A stretch of DNA of 64,000 nt from Hallerella succinigenes. Lineage in GTDB: Bacteria; Fibrobacterota; Fibrobacteria; Fibrobacterales; Fibrobacteraceae. A program made the translations under genes and the position numbers. Under the pieces are notes generated by a model. That model worked only from the letters and a program-made list of their open reading frames with translations, did not search any database and was not told where the DNA came from. How positions within the stretch are numbered: position 1 is the stretch's first letter; every line of letters begins with the position of its first letter. Positions 8,304 through 17,333 of this stretch are shown in pieces. Location of the stretch: positions 930,001-994,000 of the forward strand of contig NZ_PGEX01000001.1 in the NCBI RefSeq assembly GCF_002797675.1, given 5' to 3'.

Positions 8304-8607
8304 AAGAAAGGCCTCTTTCTTGTAAATTACAACAATCCAATGAGGAATTTAAACTTTTTTAGGCTAAACGCAACATATTTATGCGGTACAAAAGTTCCTC
8401 TTTTTCAAATCCCGTGAGTCAAAGCACGCAAAAAGGCTCGCAATCCCCCTCTGGAGCATTTTTGCCTAAATTTTTATTTACAAAAGGCGTACGGCATCGT
8501 TGTCTGCGAACAACGAATAAATTGTGAAATTCCGCTATCCTACGAAACCACAATAGATTCAGGAAAGGGAACTTTGGCTCAATTCAGAGTTAAAGGATTC
8601 AGGTTGG
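8304..8607. promoter_or_regulatory. Divergent intergenic region with a TCGTTG dyad
   Basis: This 304-bp stretch separates the lipoprotein (minus) from the pectate lyase (plus) and must hold both promoters. TCGTTG (8497-8502) and CAACGA (8511-8516) form an inverted repeat about 92 nt upstream of the lyase start, a possible operator. I see no convincing small gene here. Confidence 0.4.
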
Positions 8608-11217
8608 ATGCCTATGAAAAACACATTCTGTAAAAAAAGAGCCCTGATTGCAGGGATCGTCCTCAGTTGCAGTTTTGGCTTAAGCCAAGCCGCCATTTCT
8701 CCGACTGAAGTGGTCACTCTTCCGTCCGACGCGAAGCTCGGCGGCGGTGACGCTGTCGGTTCTACTTTATCCCGCTCCACCTATAACGGCGGAAAAGGTC
8801 CGGGCATTTGGATTGTGGCTGACGGCGGTTACCGTTTGTACCATAATGGAGCCCTTCTTGCCGAAGACAACCAGGCTGGACGCGTTCGCTTTGTGCCGAT
8901 GACGTTCCTTCCGGGCGAAAACGCCATTTCTGTAATCGGCGTCGATGAAGACGGCGCCCACGGCGTGATGGTGCAGATCGATGAACTGCATGAATCTTAT
9001 TACAGTGGCGGTACAGGCTGGTACGCAAAACCCGACTACGGCATTTACAATAACGCATGGAAAAATAAGGGCCGCGACTTGAGCCAATGGGGCGGAGCTA
9101 CCACCCTGAGCTATTCCAATACGAAAATGCCAAACGGAGCCGATTTAACGGGTTGGCCGTCCGGTTCGCAGTCCAAGTGGATTTGGACGGGATCTTCCAC
9201 CGATACCACCGTGGCCCTTCTTTACAACTTAAACATCACGGCCGAAGGCTTTGGAGCATCCACCACCGGCGGCGATGCGGGATCCATTGTCATCGCCTCG
9301 GATTCGGCTTCGATCCGAAAATATTTGCAGTCTAGCGAAGCGGTAACGATTCTTGTTCCGGAAGGAACCTATGATTTTAGACAGTTCCGCGATGCCGTCA
9401 CGGAAGCGACTGCCGCAGGGCGCACTTGGTGTAAATCCGCCTGCGGTGCAAATGACAAGAATTCAAGCAATACGTTCTACCGCATCAACTTTGCAGCCAA
9501 CACCTGTAGCGGTCTAGACGGAACGACGATTGTCGGAACCGGTGAAATCCAGTCGTGGGATAATTGGATTACCATCAAGAACAACAAGAGCCTCATCGGC
9601 ATGGGACGTGGGGCCAATCTCCGCGGAGCCTCTCTCAACAACCGCAAAAACGAAGGCGCCGGTAACAATATTTTCCGCAATCTCGCCATTTACGACGTGA
9701 ACCCGCATTTGATCGAAGCGGGCGATGGTCTAGAAATTTCCGGTAACAATGGCAATGAAGTTTCGAATTTCTGGTTTGACCACATCAGTTACAAATGGAT
9801 TTCGGACGGCATGGACCTGGAATTTGTCAAGGGTCTGACAGTTTCCTATGTCGACTATGACGGAGCAAACGAATACAACTGCTATTACTATGATCCCTAT
9901 ATGCATCTTGTGGAAAACGCACAAGCGACCATTCACGATATGTATTGGCATAATTCCTTTGGACGTGTTCCGAAAATTTATGCCAAGGACGGAAGTAGCG
10001 TCACCCCCACGGTGCACATCTACAACTCCTATGTGGATTATAACCATTGGCATATTATCGATGTCAACGGCACCTCTTCTTTAACGTCTCAACTGCTTTA
10101 CGAAAACAATTACATCGGCACGGCCAATATCCAAGTCGCCGGCAAAGATGCCTATAGTAAAGTCAACATGAAGAACAACACGATCAAGAAAGCAAAAAGT
10201 TCGACTCCGTACAGCAACAACGGAACCGCAACAAGCACCGCTTTCACCGATAACGTGTTTACTCCGAGCTATTCGTACACTTTGCGCACGAACAGTACCC
10301 TTCCGGATTCCATGCCTCTGCTCACAGGTGTAGGTGGTCGCTACGGTAGTATGCCCAGCTACAATCAGGCGACAGGGATTTCCCCCATCGCATCTACGGT
10401 AAGCGTTTCGGCAACACCTGCCCAGAATGCAGTTACTTTATCTGCAACCGTCAAAAGCAACAGCGGCTCTGCCATTACCAAGGTGGACTTTTACATCGGC
10501 ACGACGCTCGTCGGTTCTGCAACGTCTAGCCCGTACATGACAACCGTTTCCGATGTCTCTGCTGGCACCTACAGCGCCATTGCGATTGCAACGGATAAGA
10601 ACGGTCTCGAAGGCGTTTCCTCGTATACCACTTTTGAAGTCTCGGGTGAAGCGGTTCTCACCAAGGCTACCTTGACCAAGAACGGCGCCGGTTCTTCGAA
10701 TCAGACAATCACCCTGGGCGAATCGATTGCGTCCTTCAGCTATGTCTGGGGCAACTGCTCCGGAGTTGAAGTCACGGGTCTTCCAAATGGAGTCAACTAC
10801 ACCTTGAATGAATTCGAATCCCGTGTAACGATTTCGGGAACGCCAACGGAAGCGGGAGCATTCACTTATACCATCGCCACAGTTGGTGCAGACACAAACG
10901 TTTCCGTCGTCCGCAAGATTACGGTGAACGATCCAAATGCAAGTTCTTCGAGCGTCGCCGCGGAATCGAGCAGTAGCGAAACCGCAACTAGCAGCGCTAC
11001 GGCAGAATCTTCGAGCAGCGCAGAAGAATCCACGGTGATTTCTGGAAACGTCAACTACGTCCGAGAAGCGACCACCTACTACCGCATTTTCGACATGCAG
11101 GGTCGCCCGCTCTTCTCCGGTGCACAAAAGCCAAACCAGATGCCCGCCGACCGAGTCATCGTCATCGAATACACAAAGAGCGGAAGCATTAATCGTCGAT
11201 ACATCCAGGCACAATAA
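8608..11217 (+). CDS. Modular family 1 pectate lyase, secreted
   Basis: An 869-residue protein: signal peptide (1-29); an N-terminal beta module (about 64-126) with GPGIWIVADGGYRLYHNG; a PL1 parallel beta-helix (about 220-570) with the WFDH motif at 389-392, the SDGMDLE segment at 399-405 and the substrate-binding arginine R453 (GRVPK); an Ig-like module (597-680; KVDFYIGTTLVGSAT); a second Ig-like module (685-775); a poly-serine linker (778-808); and a basic C-terminal segment (820-869) with YRIFDMQGRPLF that resembles type IX sorting tails. By family it cleaves polygalacturonate by beta-elimination using calcium. ATG 8608 or 8614 could be the start. The gene is flanked by two related lipoproteins. 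Confidence 0.88.
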   Translation: MPMKNTFCKKRALIAGIVLSCSFGLSQAAISPTEVVTLPSDAKLGGGDAVGSTLSRSTYNGGKGPGIWIVADGGYRLYHNGALLAEDNQAGRVRFVPMTFLPGENAISVIGVDEDGAHGVMVQIDELHESYYSGGTGWYAKPDYGIYNNAWKNKGRDLSQWGGATTLSYSNTKMPNGADLTGWPSGSQSKWIWTGSSTDTTVALLYNLNITAEGFGASTTGGDAGSIVIASDSASIRKYLQSSEAVTILVPEGTYDFRQFRDAVTEATAAGRTWCKSACGANDKNSSNTFYRINFAANTCSGLDGTTIVGTGEIQSWDNWITIKNNKSLIGMGRGANLRGASLNNRKNEGAGNNIFRNLAIYDVNPHLIEAGDGLEISGNNGNEVSNFWFDHISYKWISDGMDLEFVKGLTVSYVDYDGANEYNCYYYDPYMHLVENAQATIHDMYWHNSFGRVPKIYAKDGSSVTPTVHIYNSYVDYNHWHIIDVNGTSSLTSQLLYENNYIGTANIQVAGKDAYSKVNMKNNTIKKAKSSTPYSNNGTATSTAFTDNVFTPSYSYTLRTNSTLPDSMPLLTGVGGRYGSMPSYNQATGISPIASTVSVSATPAQNAVTLSATVKSNSGSAITKVDFYIGTTLVGSATSSPYMTTVSDVSAGTYSAIAIATDKNGLEGVSSYTTFEVSGEAVLTKATLTKNGAGSSNQTITLGESIASFSYVWGNCSGVEVTGLPNGVNYTLNEFESRVTISGTPTEAGAFTYTIATVGADTNVSVVRKITVNDPNASSSSVAAESSSSETATSSATAESSSSAEESTVISGNVNYVREATTYYRIFDMQGRPLFSGAQKPNQMPADRVIVIEYTKSGSINRRYIQAQ

Positions 11218-11243
11218 TTCGAAATTTCTCTCCTGTAAATATC

Positions 11244-11278
11244 AAAAGCGAGACTCTACGGAGCCTCGCTTTTTTTTA
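11244..11278 (+). terminator. Terminator between the pectate lyase and the convergent lipoprotein
   Basis: AGCGAG (11247-11252) pairs with CTCGCT (11265-11270), with an inner CTC/GAG stem, and is followed by a run of T (11270-11278) on the plus strand. The AAAA before it gives weaker termination for the minus-strand gene. Confidence 0.8.
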
Positions 11279-11288
11279 CTTCAGAATC

Positions 11289-12239
11289 TTACCAACAAGC
11301 TGTGATCGCTAAGGAAGAATTACCCGGAACCGTCACTGTAATCGGGAACGTTGCAGAGAGCTGTCCTTTACAACCGCCCCACCATGCATTCGCATTCCAT
11401 TCCACGCTTTCAGCAAACCAACTTAAGCAATCCGTTCGATCTCCCGAAAGTTGAATCGTCTTTTCGCCTGTGTTACCGCTACAAGACTGAATTTCATACG
11501 TGTACCCGCCATCCAATGTTGTTGGCGCCGATTCCACGATGACCACGGCATCTCCGCTGCTCGAGCTTCCTTCTGACGAACTCGAACTTTCCACACTGGA
11601 AGAACTTTCTGCTGAACTTGAACTTTCCGCGCTCGAAGAACTTATCTCTGAACTGGAGCTTACAAAGCTCGAAGAGCTTGTCTCGGAACTGGAACTTTCC
11701 ACGCTCGAAGAGCTTGCCTCGGAGCTGGAGCTTAAGACGCTCGAAGAGCTTGTCTCGGAGCTGGAGCTTACGACACTCGAAGAGCTTGCCTCGGAGCTGG
11801 AGCTTAAGACGCTAGAAGAACTTGCCTCGGAACTGGAGCTTAAGACGCTCGAAGAGCTTGCCTCGGAGCTGGAGCTTAAGACGCTCGAAGAGGACGAAGC
11901 AATCTCCACAGAACTAGAGCTAAAGACAATCTGAAAAGAGCTCGACGAAAGAGCGCTACTCGACGAAGAGACATCCCCTGTAGATGAATTCCCTTCCACA
12001 GACGAAGAGCTTTCTGTCGACGCAGAGCTTTCGCCACCCAGTTTTTCAGCGCATTTAGCATCTGCCTTGCAAGCTTCCAACGCCTTTTCCACTTCCTGGG
12101 CATAATAGGTAGAATCCTGCAAATACTGCAGGGTTTCGTCGTCCGAAGTCACATCGGAAATATCACCCGAACCACAAGCCACAAAGACACTGGCAACGGA
12201 AAGAGCAAAAATGAGTCCCGAAAAAAATTTTTTATTCAT
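11289..12239 (-). CDS. Serine-rich lipoprotein with a long tandem-repeat stalk
   Basis: A 316-residue protein with lipobox VFVAC. The N-terminal segment (CGSGDISDVTSDD...STYYAQEVEKA...CKADAKCAEK) is a paralogue of that at 7083-8303. Residues about 71-228 are almost entirely serine with E, A, V and L, built from a 12-residue repeat (SSSSVLSSSSEA) encoded by 36-bp tandem units. The C-terminal domain (about 230-316) has cysteines and tryptophans (CLSWF, WWGGC) and ends ITACW. This is probably a surface-exposed cysteine domain on a long flexible stalk. It converges on the pectate lyase across a shared terminator. Function unknown. Confidence 0.8.
   Translation of the reverse strand: MNKKFFSGLIFALSVASVFVACGSGDISDVTSDDETLQYLQDSTYYAQEVEKALEACKADAKCAEKLGGESSASTESSSSVEGNSSTGDVSSSSSALSSSSFQIVFSSSSVEIASSSSSVLSSSSEASSSSVLSSSSEASSSSVLSSSSEASSSSVVSSSSETSSSSVLSSSSEASSSSVESSSSETSSSSFVSSSSEISSSSAESSSSAESSSSVESSSSSEGSSSSGDAVVIVESAPTTLDGGYTYEIQSCSGNTGEKTIQLSGDRTDCLSWFAESVEWNANAWWGGCKGQLSATFPITVTVPGNSSLAITACW
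11595..11882. repeat. 36-bp tandem repeat array, eight copies
   Basis: Eight contiguous 36-bp units begin at 11595, 11631, 11667, 11703, 11739, 11775, 11811 and 11847. The last five are nearly identical, while the first three have diverged. Each encodes 12 residues of the serine-rich stalk, so copy-number change keeps the reading frame. Confidence 0.9.
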
Positions 12240-12303
12240 AAAATTCCCAAGATCGTTAAAGATCCTAAAGAGAAATGTAATAACTTTCGGCAGACTGTAA
12301 ACT

Positions 12304-13095
12304 TTAGTTTGCGGTATCTTCCGGATTAATCTTACGTTTTCCGGTAATAAACTGCTTCACAAACGGATTTGTGGTGTTTTTGATTTCATCGACCGTACCG
12401 ACTTCAATAATACGTCCCTTATACAGCATCGCAATGCGGTCCGCGACCTTAAACGCGCTGACCATGTCATGCGTCACCACGACCGAAGTTACACCGAGTT
12501 TACTCTGCATATCGAGAATCAAATCGTTAATCACATCGCTCGTAATCGGATCCAAACCTGTCGTCGGTTCATCGTACAAAAGAATTTCAGGGCTCAAGGC
12601 TATCGCACGTGCTAGGGCGACGCGCTTTCTCATGCCACCCGAAAGTTCACTCGGCATCTTGGTGCGAAATTCCGGCACCAGGTTAATCAGCTTGAGCTTT
12701 TCCGTTACCACTTCCTGAACCTGTTTTTCAGAAAGTTCCGGATGATGTTCACGGAGTGCGAAGGCAATATTTTCACCCGTATCCATGCTATCGAAAAGCG
12801 CTCCGCTCTGGAACAGCATGCCCATCTTTTTACGAATGGTTCGGGTGTCAAAAAATTTGGGAGTACTGATCGTTACACCATCGACCACGACTTCGCCACC
12901 ATCCGGTTGCAAAAGTCCAATCATGTGTTTCAAGATTACAGACTTACCACCGCCCGACTGACCGATGATCACCATCGTTTCACCCCGGCGAATGTTCAGA
13001 TTCACATCTGCCAAAACCGTCTGCGTACCAAAGGTTTTCTGCAACCCGCGCAGCTGAATCATGATGTCATTGGGATCGATATTCACATTGGGCAT
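12304..13095 (-). CDS. mlaF: MlaF-like ABC transporter ATPase (phospholipid transport)
   Basis: A 263-residue ABC ATPase with Walker A GQSGGGKS (45-52), Q-loop (LFQSGALF), signature LSGGM (151-155), Walker B ILLYDEP (171-177) and a switch His in VVVTHDM. The FQSGALFDSM segment and the neighbouring MlaE permease mark it as the ATPase of the Mla system, which moves phospholipids between inner and outer membranes. No MlaD, MlaC or MlaB gene lies beside it, so the substrate-binding parts must be elsewhere. It is the last gene of the long operon that starts at rnc, 8 nt after mlaE. Confidence 0.9.
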   Translation of the reverse strand: MPNVNIDPNDIMIQLRGLQKTFGTQTVLADVNLNIRRGETMVIIGQSGGGKSVILKHMIGLLQPDGGEVVVDGVTISTPKFFDTRTIRKKMGMLFQSGALFDSMDTGENIAFALREHHPELSEKQVQEVVTEKLKLINLVPEFRTKMPSELSGGMRKRVALARAIALSPEILLYDEPTTGLDPITSDVINDLILDMQSKLGVTSVVVTHDMVSAFKVADRIAMLYKGRIIEVGTVDEIKNTTNPFVKQFITGKRKINPEDTAN

Positions 13096-13103
13096 AACGA
13101 AAC

Positions 13104-13889
13104 CTATTGGAAAAGAATGGCGTCAGTGGCAAGGTCCAAAATCAAAATCATCAGGCAGCACGAAACCACCGCATCCTTTGTCGCAAGACCAACACCTCGC
13201 GCACCCGGAGCCGCATTGATTCCGTGAAGCCAACCGATCAAAAAGATAATGACTCCAAATACAAACGATTTAATGGCACCGCCGAATAAGTCCATCGGAT
13301 TGAACAAATACTGCATACCCGTGTAGAACGTATACGAGGAAATGTCGAGAACGAGCACCGCGACAATCCAACCACCGATCAAAGCGAGGCAATTCGAAAT
13401 GACCGTCAAACACGGCACCATCGTCATAAAGGCGACAAAACGCGGCATCGCCAAAAAGCGATACGGATCCAGCCCGAGCACCTCATGAGCATCGAGTTCT
13501 TCCTTTTCGCGCATCGAAGCGATTTCCGCCGCAAGAGCACTTCCCACGCGACCCGCCAACACGAGCGCCGTCAAAAGCGGTCCAAGTTCAATCAGCACCA
13601 TTTTACAGGCGGCTGTACCCACCCACTTGTCGGCAACAAGCCCGCGGAACTGGAACGAGGCTTGCACCGTCGCCACCATGCCCGTGAAGATCGAAGTCAC
13701 AAACAAAAGCGGCATCGACGAAACACCGATCGCCACCATCTGCTTGAGCACAAGTCCCCACGTGCGAAACACGTAAGGCAACTGGCGCAAGGTAAACCAC
13801 AGAATACAGCATAATTCTCCAACGCTCGAAATGCCGTTGGTAATCATCTTTCCCATGAAAAATAGTGGGGCGAGGAGAATCTTTACCAT
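13104..13889 (-). CDS. mlaE: MlaE-like ABC transporter permease
   Basis: A 261-residue membrane protein of the MlaE/DUF140 permease family: hydrophobic segments at about 45-80, 95-120, 150-190 and 200-250, and the family segment ELGPLLTALVLAGRVGSALAAEI (in part). It is the inner-membrane partner of MlaF. It begins 2 nt after the dnaB stop, which suggests translational coupling. The linking of dnaB with mlaEF is not a functional pairing I know of. Confidence 0.9.
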   Translation of the reverse strand: MVKILLAPLFFMGKMITNGISSVGELCCILWFTLRQLPYVFRTWGLVLKQMVAIGVSSMPLLFVTSIFTGMVATVQASFQFRGLVADKWVGTAACKMVLIELGPLLTALVLAGRVGSALAAEIASMREKEELDAHEVLGLDPYRFLAMPRFVAFMTMVPCLTVISNCLALIGGWIVAVLVLDISSYTFYTGMQYLFNPMDLFGGAIKSFVFGVIIFLIGWLHGINAAPGARGVGLATKDAVVSCCLMILILDLATDAILFQ

Positions 13890-13891
13890 AC

Positions 13892-15304
13892 CTAAATTCC
13901 GATGTCATCCACCGAACCGAAGCCCATGCCGCCATCCGGGCCCGCTTCTTCTTCGGGAATGTAGTTGTCGAAACGCGTGTACTGCGGAATCCAAGTCAGG
14001 TCAATGTCGGCCGTTGCACCGTTACGGTGCTTTGCCACGAGCAGTTGAGCCTTGTTCTTATCCGCTTCATCATGGCTACGGTAAAACGGACGTTCAATGA
14101 ACCACACCATATCAGCGTCCTGTTCGATAGAACCGGATTCACGCAAGTCGGAAAGCTGCGGACGAGCTTTGATACTGCGAGCGGCATCCGCACGTTCTTC
14201 CGTTTTACGGGAAAGCTGAGCAAGAGCGATAACCGGGATTTTCAAATCCTTCGCCAGCACCTTCAATCCACGGGAAATCGCACCGACGGCGACCGCACGG
14301 TTTTCTTCCTTGCCTGTTTTCATCAGCTGCAAGTAGTCCACAATCACTAGGTCCAAGCCAACCTTGCGTTTTAAACTTCGGCACTTGGAAAGGAGTTCCA
14401 TAATGCCCAAGTCCAAGTTGTCATCCACGTAGAGCGTATTCGACTGCATAATACGGCTTGCCGCGCCCGGGAGCTTTGCAAATTCATCCTGGTTCAAATG
14501 ACCCGAACGGAACTTGGAAAGTTCAATTCCCGCCAAGGAACAGATAATACGCTGCATCAACTGTTCTGCGCCCATTTCCAAGCTAAAGAACGCGACATGC
14601 TTTCCGTAGTTCACACTGGAATTCGCCGCAAGGGTCAGCGCAAAAGCGGACTTACCCATACCCGGACGTCCAGCGAGAATGATCAAGTCGGAAGGTTGCA
14701 AACCGTTCGTCAAGCGGTCAAGATCCGTAAAGCCTGTCGGGCAGCCCGAGAAACCGTCCTTACGCATTTCCACGGCTTTTAAAATTTCTTGCACGACTTC
14801 ACTTGCTGGGCGCAGGGAATTCTTCACCTGCTTTTCAGCAAGTGCCATCACGGAGCCTTCGAGCTTCGAAATCACATCGTCCGGTTCCGCCGTCGGATCC
14901 TGCGCCTCGCGGATCGCTGTCGTCGATACGTTAATCAGGCGGCGCATCACCGCCTTTTTCTGAATGATTTCTGCATGGTAACGAGCATTCGCGCCGCTCG
15001 CCACGGATTCGATCAGCTTCAAGAGATATTCTCTTCCGCCTGCCGCTTCGAGTTTGTTCTCCGTTTCAAGCGCGTTGCTGAGCGTCACCACGTCGATCGG
15101 CGTGTTGAACTGGGAAAGCCTCTGAAGCGCTTCCCAAATAATCTTGTGACGTTCCTGGAAAAAGTCATCGGGATCGAGCAGCGAAACCACGTCCGAAAGG
15201 ACGTTCGGGTCTTGCATCACACCGCCGAGGAAAAACACTTCCGCTTCGACTGCCTGGGGTGCTGCTCTACCGCTGTACTCGTAATTTTCTTGTTCCTGAT
15301 CCAT
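13892..15304 (-). CDS. dnaB: Replicative DNA helicase DnaB
   Basis: A 470-residue hexameric helicase that unwinds DNA at the replication fork. The N-terminal domain (about 12-115; PQAVEAE start) is the collar that binds primase. The RecA-like C-terminal domain (about 180-455) has Walker A GRPGMGKS (212-219), VIVDYLQLM (H2/H3 region) and the arginine-rich KHRNGATADIDL end. Length and order match the family, with no intein. It lies between the UDG-like gene (18 nt upstream) and mlaE in the same operon. Confidence 0.95.
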   Translation of the reverse strand: MDQEQENYEYSGRAAPQAVEAEVFFLGGVMQDPNVLSDVVSLLDPDDFFQERHKIIWEALQRLSQFNTPIDVVTLSNALETENKLEAAGGREYLLKLIESVASGANARYHAEIIQKKAVMRRLINVSTTAIREAQDPTAEPDDVISKLEGSVMALAEKQVKNSLRPASEVVQEILKAVEMRKDGFSGCPTGFTDLDRLTNGLQPSDLIILAGRPGMGKSAFALTLAANSSVNYGKHVAFFSLEMGAEQLMQRIICSLAGIELSKFRSGHLNQDEFAKLPGAASRIMQSNTLYVDDNLDLGIMELLSKCRSLKRKVGLDLVIVDYLQLMKTGKEENRAVAVGAISRGLKVLAKDLKIPVIALAQLSRKTEERADAARSIKARPQLSDLRESGSIEQDADMVWFIERPFYRSHDEADKNKAQLLVAKHRNGATADIDLTWIPQYTRFDNYIPEEEAGPDGGMGFGSVDDIGI

Positions 15305-15322
15305 TCTAAACCTATTTGGAAT

Positions 15323-16132
15323 TTAACCAAAAAATCCGCACTTCGGAATTTGAATTTTCCAAGTGACAAGCTTCAGCTGGCGATTCGTGAGCATTTCTTC
15401 CGGATCGATCAGAGCCGTTGCCTGGGTCTTTGCAAATTCAAGCGGTTTTCCGCCAAAGTCCACCACTTTCACGTTATTCTGCGAAAGAGCCTGTTTTAAG
15501 AGTTTATCACCAAAGAAGATGACCGTCTGCGGCTCCATCAGCAAAACTTCCTTTTCGAGCATCTTCTTCAAAACAAGAGCGACCTGCGGAAGTACCATAC
15601 GGGAAACCTGCTTTTTGCAGAAGTACGTCACCCCGATTTCTTCCGGCTTGACATTCAAGCCTCCGAACATGCGAGCGACCATTTCACCCACATCGGACTT
15701 TGCATAACCGTTTTCGAGATATTTCGGAAGCGGAGAATAAACAACAAGCAGCAAACGCGGTTTGTTCAAGTTGCCTTCACCCCGAATGAACGGAGTCTTG
15801 GCATAAAGCTTTTCAGCCGCCACGAGCTCGTAAAACTTTTCAAGGGAATCCGCCTTTTCGTAAGCCGAAGGAACGGCGGATTTTGCCGATTCCGGAATCT
15901 CAATCTTCGCAGTCGGCATTAAAGCCGGACGTGGCTTTGGAGCAGGGGCAGGACGTGGAGCAGCCGGTGCAAAGCCCGGCGTAAAATTCGGAGCGGGCTT
16001 AGGCGGCGTGAACTGCACAGCAGGCTGCGCCTGCAGCGGAGACCAAGCCCAAGGTTCATCCGAATACAGTTGATCCGAATCCAAATCGATCTGCGCACGG
16101 AGATAGTTTGCAAGTTCCGAAAAATCAGGCAT
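15323..16132 (-). CDS. Uracil-DNA glycosylase-like protein lacking the catalytic motif
   Basis: Start set at ATG 16132 (MPDFSELANYL), 269 residues, because GGGAGG lies 7 nt upstream within the coaBC end; the genes overlap by 8 nt. Residues about 40-90 are a proline/alanine-rich linker. The C-terminal domain follows the family-4 UDG plan: RGEGNLNKPRLLLV where the family has a GEGNxxA...GEAPG region, a VIFFGDKLLKQAL strand, and DPEEMLTNRQLKLVTW where active enzymes have HPSxLLRxPxxKxxTW. The catalytic GEAPG motif is replaced (VVYSP) and the second motif's His is Asp. It may bind DNA without glycosylase activity; its position beside dnaB supports a replication role. Family assignment is moderate. 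Confidence 0.6.
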   Translation of the reverse strand: MPDFSELANYLRAQIDLDSDQLYSDEPWAWSPLQAQPAVQFTPPKPAPNFTPGFAPAAPRPAPAPKPRPALMPTAKIEIPESAKSAVPSAYEKADSLEKFYELVAAEKLYAKTPFIRGEGNLNKPRLLLVVYSPLPKYLENGYAKSDVGEMVARMFGGLNVKPEEIGVTYFCKKQVSRMVLPQVALVLKKMLEKEVLLMEPQTVIFFGDKLLKQALSQNNVKVVDFGGKPLEFAKTQATALIDPEEMLTNRQLKLVTWKIQIPKCGFFG

Positions 16133-17333
16133 AGAACGCCTCCCGCTTGGCACTCACCAACTTCACCACATCCTCGGCGAGTTCTGCCTTGGAGCGCATC
16201 AAAAGTTCCGGCACAGGTTTTCCCTTTTCGAGAATCGCAAACGGAACGCGGTCATAGCCAAAACCCGCACCGTCCACGACAGGCGTATTCAGCACCAAAA
16301 AGTCTGCACCGCTCTTGGAAAGTTTTTCTTCGCCGTGTTTTTGCACATCATCGGTTTCAAGTCCAAAGCCGACAATCACCTGTTTTGCGGCTTTATTTTT
16401 GACCGAGTCCCGCAAAATATTCGGATTCGGTTCGAGTTCCAAAACGAGCTGGCCGCGGCTATCCTTGATCTTTGTTTCCGATACATGCTTTGGACGGTAA
16501 TCCGCCACCGCTGCGCAATGGACAATCACATCCATCTTCGACTGGGCAGAAAGAACGCGGTCATACATATCCTGCGAACTTGTCACCGGAACATCGAAAA
16601 CGCCGAACGGCACTTTCACATCCATCGGACCGTGTACAAAGAATACGCGGTAACCCGCCTTCAAAAATTCATTCGCCAATGCGACTGCCGTCTTTCCGCT
16701 GGAACGGTTCGATATGTAACGTACCGGGTCAATCGCTTCTTCGGTACGACCCGCCGTAATCAAAACAGATCCCATCTTCGCTTCAGATTCCGGTGAGTAG
16801 AATCTCAAAGCGTTGACGATTTCCGCGGGTTCCATAAAGCGGCCCGGGCCCATTTCGCCACAAGCGAGTTCCCCCGCCGGAGATTCCAAAATATGCGTGT
16901 CCGCAAAAGAACGGAGCGTTTCCAAATTCTTTTGCACGGCATTCGAAAGATACATCGCCGTATTCATCGCCGGGGCAATCCACTTGTCTCCGGTACTTGA
17001 CATGTAGCAAAGAGAAACCGGATCGTCCGCAAGGCCGTTCGCAAATTTTCCAATCGCATCCGCCGAAGCAGGCGCCACAATGTACAGATCCGCCCACCGC
17101 GGAAAATCGATGTGTTGGAAAGGACGTCCTTCCGGGTTACCGTCTTTCGTGTAAACCGGGCACTTGGAAAGCGAAGCGAAAGAGAGCGGCGCCACGAACT
17201 TTGTCGCCGCTTCGGACATCGCGACGCGCACTTCCGCGCCTTCCTTTTGAAGCAAGCGCAAAAGTTCACATGCCTTATACGCCGCAATGCTTCCCGTGAC
17301 ACCCAAAAGGATTTTCTTTCCCGCTAAAATCAT
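16125..17333 (-). CDS. coaBC: Bifunctional phosphopantothenoylcysteine decarboxylase / phosphopantothenate-cysteine ligase
   Basis: A 402-residue protein for two steps of coenzyme A synthesis. The CoaC half (1-185) has the flavin site GSIAAYKAC, active His74 (QHIDFPRWAD), PAMNTAM (121-127) and the flap Cys158 (ACGEMGPGRF). The CoaB half (190-400) has the NRSSGKTA dinucleotide-type segment (209-216) and KIKDSRGQL. The start overlaps the end of the thioredoxin-reductase-like gene by 4 nt (ATGA). Confidence 0.95.
   Translation of the reverse strand: MILAGKKILLGVTGSIAAYKACELLRLLQKEGAEVRVAMSEAATKFVAPLSFASLSKCPVYTKDGNPEGRPFQHIDFPRWADLYIVAPASADAIGKFANGLADDPVSLCYMSSTGDKWIAPAMNTAMYLSNAVQKNLETLRSFADTHILESPAGELACGEMGPGRFMEPAEIVNALRFYSPESEAKMGSVLITAGRTEEAIDPVRYISNRSSGKTAVALANEFLKAGYRVFFVHGPMDVKVPFGVFDVPVTSSQDMYDRVLSAQSKMDVIVHCAAVADYRPKHVSETKIKDSRGQLVLELEPNPNILRDSVKNKAAKQVIVGFGLETDDVQKHGEEKLSKSGADFLVLNTPVVDGAGFGYDRVPFAILEKGKPVPELLMRSKAELAEDVVKLVSAKREAFYA

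Noticed and set aside
11595-11882. 36-bp repeat array as a CRISPR array
   Set aside because: Units are contiguous with no unique spacers, stay in one reading frame and encode the serine stalk; no cas genes are nearby.
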